A program made the translations under genes and the position numbers. A DNA stretch of 6,280 bases from the NCBI GenBank assembly GCA_023488565.1, contig JAMDDZ010000138.1, forward strand, positions 1-6,280, given 5' to 3'. Numbering within the stretch: position 1 is the first letter of the stretch; every line of letters starts with the position of its first letter. This document shows, in pieces, positions 4,873-6,280 of this stretch. The notes under the pieces were generated by a model. It did no database searches and was not told the origin of the DNA. It was given only the letters and a program-made list of their open reading frames with translations. Origin of the DNA: Bacillota bacterium. GTDB lineage: Bacteria; Bacillota; Sulfobacillia; Sulfobacillales; Sulfobacillaceae.

Positions 4873-6280
4873 TTATCCAAGACTGTTGTCGTAGTAATCG
4901 TGAAGTTGCTGGCGCAGCCTATATTTCAAAGTTTTCCCAATGGCGGAACGGGGGAAATCATCGACAAAAATGACGGATTTGGGCACTTTGAATCCCGCGA
5001 GGTACTGTTTGCAACGGTTTATCACCTCTTCCTCGGTAATAGCTGTTCCCGGTTTGGCGACTATGACTGCGGTTATCGCTTCGCCCCATCGTTTGTGAGG
5101 CAACCCAATCACATGCACTTCTTGCACTCTTGGATCCTGATAGATTATCTGTTCCACCTCAATGGAGGCCACATTTTCGCCTCCCGTTTTGATCATGTCT
5201 TTCTTGCGGTCGATAAAGTAAACGTAGCCCTCGTCATCCATAAATCCCAGATCCCCGCTATGAAACCAGTTGTACTGGAAGGCCGCCTCGGTGGCCTGGG
5301 CATCGTTGTAATATCCTTGCATGACGTGAGGGCTGCGATAAACAAATTCGCCCAACTGTCCCCGCGGCACCAGATTTCCGTCATTATCCATCACTTCAAT
5401 TTCCACTAAAGTTCCCGAGTTTCCAAGTGACCCTTGTTTGCGCAATTGATCTTCGGGTTTGAATGTCGTGGCACAGGGTGACATTTCGGTCTGACCAAAT
5501 TCCAGGAACACATCCGGGCAAATTTTCTCTATTACCGCTTCAAGCAGTGCTGGCGGCATGACGGCGCCGAAGTAGTAAACCAATTTCAGCGATGAGAGGT
5601 CGTATTGCGCGAAATCGGGGTGTGACAGCACTCCCCAGAATAAGGGAGAAAGTAATCCGGCAATGGTGATTTTTTCACGGTCAATACTTTCTAAAAACAG
5701 CGTCGGATCCATTTTTGGTACGGTTACAATGGTTCCCCCTACCAGAATCAGTCCTACTCCTAGCGCATCAAGCTGCGCCACATGAAACAGCGGCATCGCT
5801 GCTAAAATGATGTCATTATGGTCGAACTTGAGGTCTAACGCTGTGGTGAGACAGCTCATTACGATGCTAAGATGAGTCAGTACGGCGGCTTTTGGAAAGG
5901 ACGTGGTACCTCCAGTGTATAGCACCTGCACGGGATCGCGGTCATTAATGATCACTTCGATTTCTTCGGTTGATTCGCCCGCCAAGAAATGATCAAAGTC
6001 TCTGTAGTTCAGGTCCGCACCACCCCTTAAGATGGGCACGACGTGCTGTAGATGGGGCAGAGATTCGCGCACATCGCTAAAGGTGGACCAAAACGCATCC
6101 TCCACCACGGCAAACTTCACCTCAGCATGATTCAAGGCAAAAGACATTTCGCCCCCTTTTAATAACGGATTGATGGGAACAAACACCATTCCGGCCTTTG
6201 CGGTGCCTAAAAATGTAATCAACAGTTCGCTGCAATTCGATCCAATAAAGGCCACTTTGTCACCCTTGGATAATCCTGAA
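4873..6280 (-). CDS. AMP-forming acyl-CoA synthetase (ANL superfamily), partial at right edge
   Basis: Adenylate-forming acyl-CoA synthetase: acid plus ATP gives acyl-AMP, then acyl-CoA plus AMP. This is the activating step for the pathway. 468 residues are visible. The reading frame runs off the right edge with SGLSKGDKVAFIGSN, a segment normally 40-70 residues into the protein, so the GTG at 6255 is internal and the true start lies outside the window. Motifs: ATP P-loop YTGGTTSFPKAAV (5881-5919), with the usual G-x-PKG slightly changed; FGQTEMSP (A5); FHSGDLGFMDDEGY (A7); DRKKDMIKTGGENV (A8, hinge); and PRSAIGKTLKYRLR (A10), whose GK lysine is the adenylation lysine. The stop is TAA at 4873-4875. 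As probable first gene of the visible operon it suggests a free carboxylic acid as substrate, medium/long-chain or terpenoid; the class cannot be read from sequence by eye. Confidence 0.95.
   Translation of the reverse strand, partial: SGLSKGDKVAFIGSNCSELLITFLGTAKAGMVFVPINPLLKGGEMSFALNHAEVKFAVVEDAFWSTFSDVRESLPHLQHVVPILRGGADLNYRDFDHFLAGESTEEIEVIINDRDPVQVLYTGGTTSFPKAAVLTHLSIVMSCLTTALDLKFDHNDIILAAMPLFHVAQLDALGVGLILVGGTIVTVPKMDPTLFLESIDREKITIAGLLSPLFWGVLSHPDFAQYDLSSLKLVYYFGAVMPPALLEAVIEKICPDVFLEFGQTEMSPCATTFKPEDQLRKQGSLGNSGTLVEIEVMDNDGNLVPRGQLGEFVYRSPHVMQGYYNDAQATEAAFQYNWFHSGDLGFMDDEGYVYFIDRKKDMIKTGGENVASIEVEQIIYQDPRVQEVHVIGLPHKRWGEAITAVIVAKPGTAITEEEVINRCKQYLAGFKVPKSVIFVDDFPRSAIGKTLKYRLRQQLHDYYDNSLG

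Noticed and set aside
6253..6255. GTG at 6255 as the start of the acyl-CoA synthetase
   Set aside because: The frame is open to the window edge and the codons before it (GLSKGDK) are conserved family sequence, so the GTG is an internal valine.

Overview
The window is a single block of minus-strand catabolic genes, read from high to low coordinates. They look like one operon for activating, desaturating and carboxylating a branched or long acyl-CoA. In transcription order: a partial AMP-forming acyl-CoA synthetase (6280 to 4873, N-terminus beyond the right edge), two acyl-CoA dehydrogenases (4836-3667 and 3612-2458), a 472-base stretch with no intact gene (2457-1986), a MaoC-type hydratase (1985-1533), and a carboxyltransferase subunit of a biotin-dependent acyl-CoA carboxylase (1493 to the left edge, only the extreme C-terminus missing). 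Spacers between intact genes are about 36, 54 and 39 bases, and most starts have purine-rich Shine-Dalgarno sequences (AGGAGGAG for maoC). I see no plausible promoter or terminator. The operon promoter is presumably to the right of the window.

The most interesting region is 1986-2457. It is not featureless spacer. On the coding strand it holds recognisable pieces of genes that would fit this operon, in a sensible order. First come short motifs resembling the C-terminal part of a biotin carboxylase, spread over two or three frames. Next is a biotinyl-carrier-like domain that has lost the lysine motif. Last is an intact ribosome-binding site, start codon and first ~21 codons of an AtuA-family (DUF1446, acyclic terpene utilisation) protein, which then runs into unrelated codons and stops at codon 40. 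The simplest reading is that the ancestral order was ligase - dehydrogenase - dehydrogenase - biotin carboxylase - biotin carrier - AtuA - MaoC - carboxyltransferase, and that the middle was lost by deletion and decay. The surviving carboxyltransferase would then depend on biotin carboxylase and carrier subunits encoded elsewhere.

The AtuA remnant points to acyclic terpenoid or similar branched-chain acid degradation (citronellate/geranylate or leucine/isovalerate style). Other features agree. Both dehydrogenases lack the usual C-terminal catalytic glutamate (EGT becomes GGT) and carry a glutamate at the isovaleryl-CoA/long-chain dehydrogenase position. The carboxyltransferase has a methylcrotonyl/geranyl-CoA-carboxylase-like FGAG-Y-Y motif in an otherwise propionyl-CoA-carboxylase-like chain. 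The substrate itself is inference.

Organism: a bacterium of moderate G+C (about 50-55% by eye) with strong AGGAGG-type ribosome-binding sites. This would suit an aerobic, fatty-acid-using Bacillota of the Alicyclobacillus/Sulfobacillus kind, but I cannot assign it from sequence reading alone. The second dehydrogenase (2458-3612) is visibly richer in G+C than its neighbours and borders the decayed stretch.
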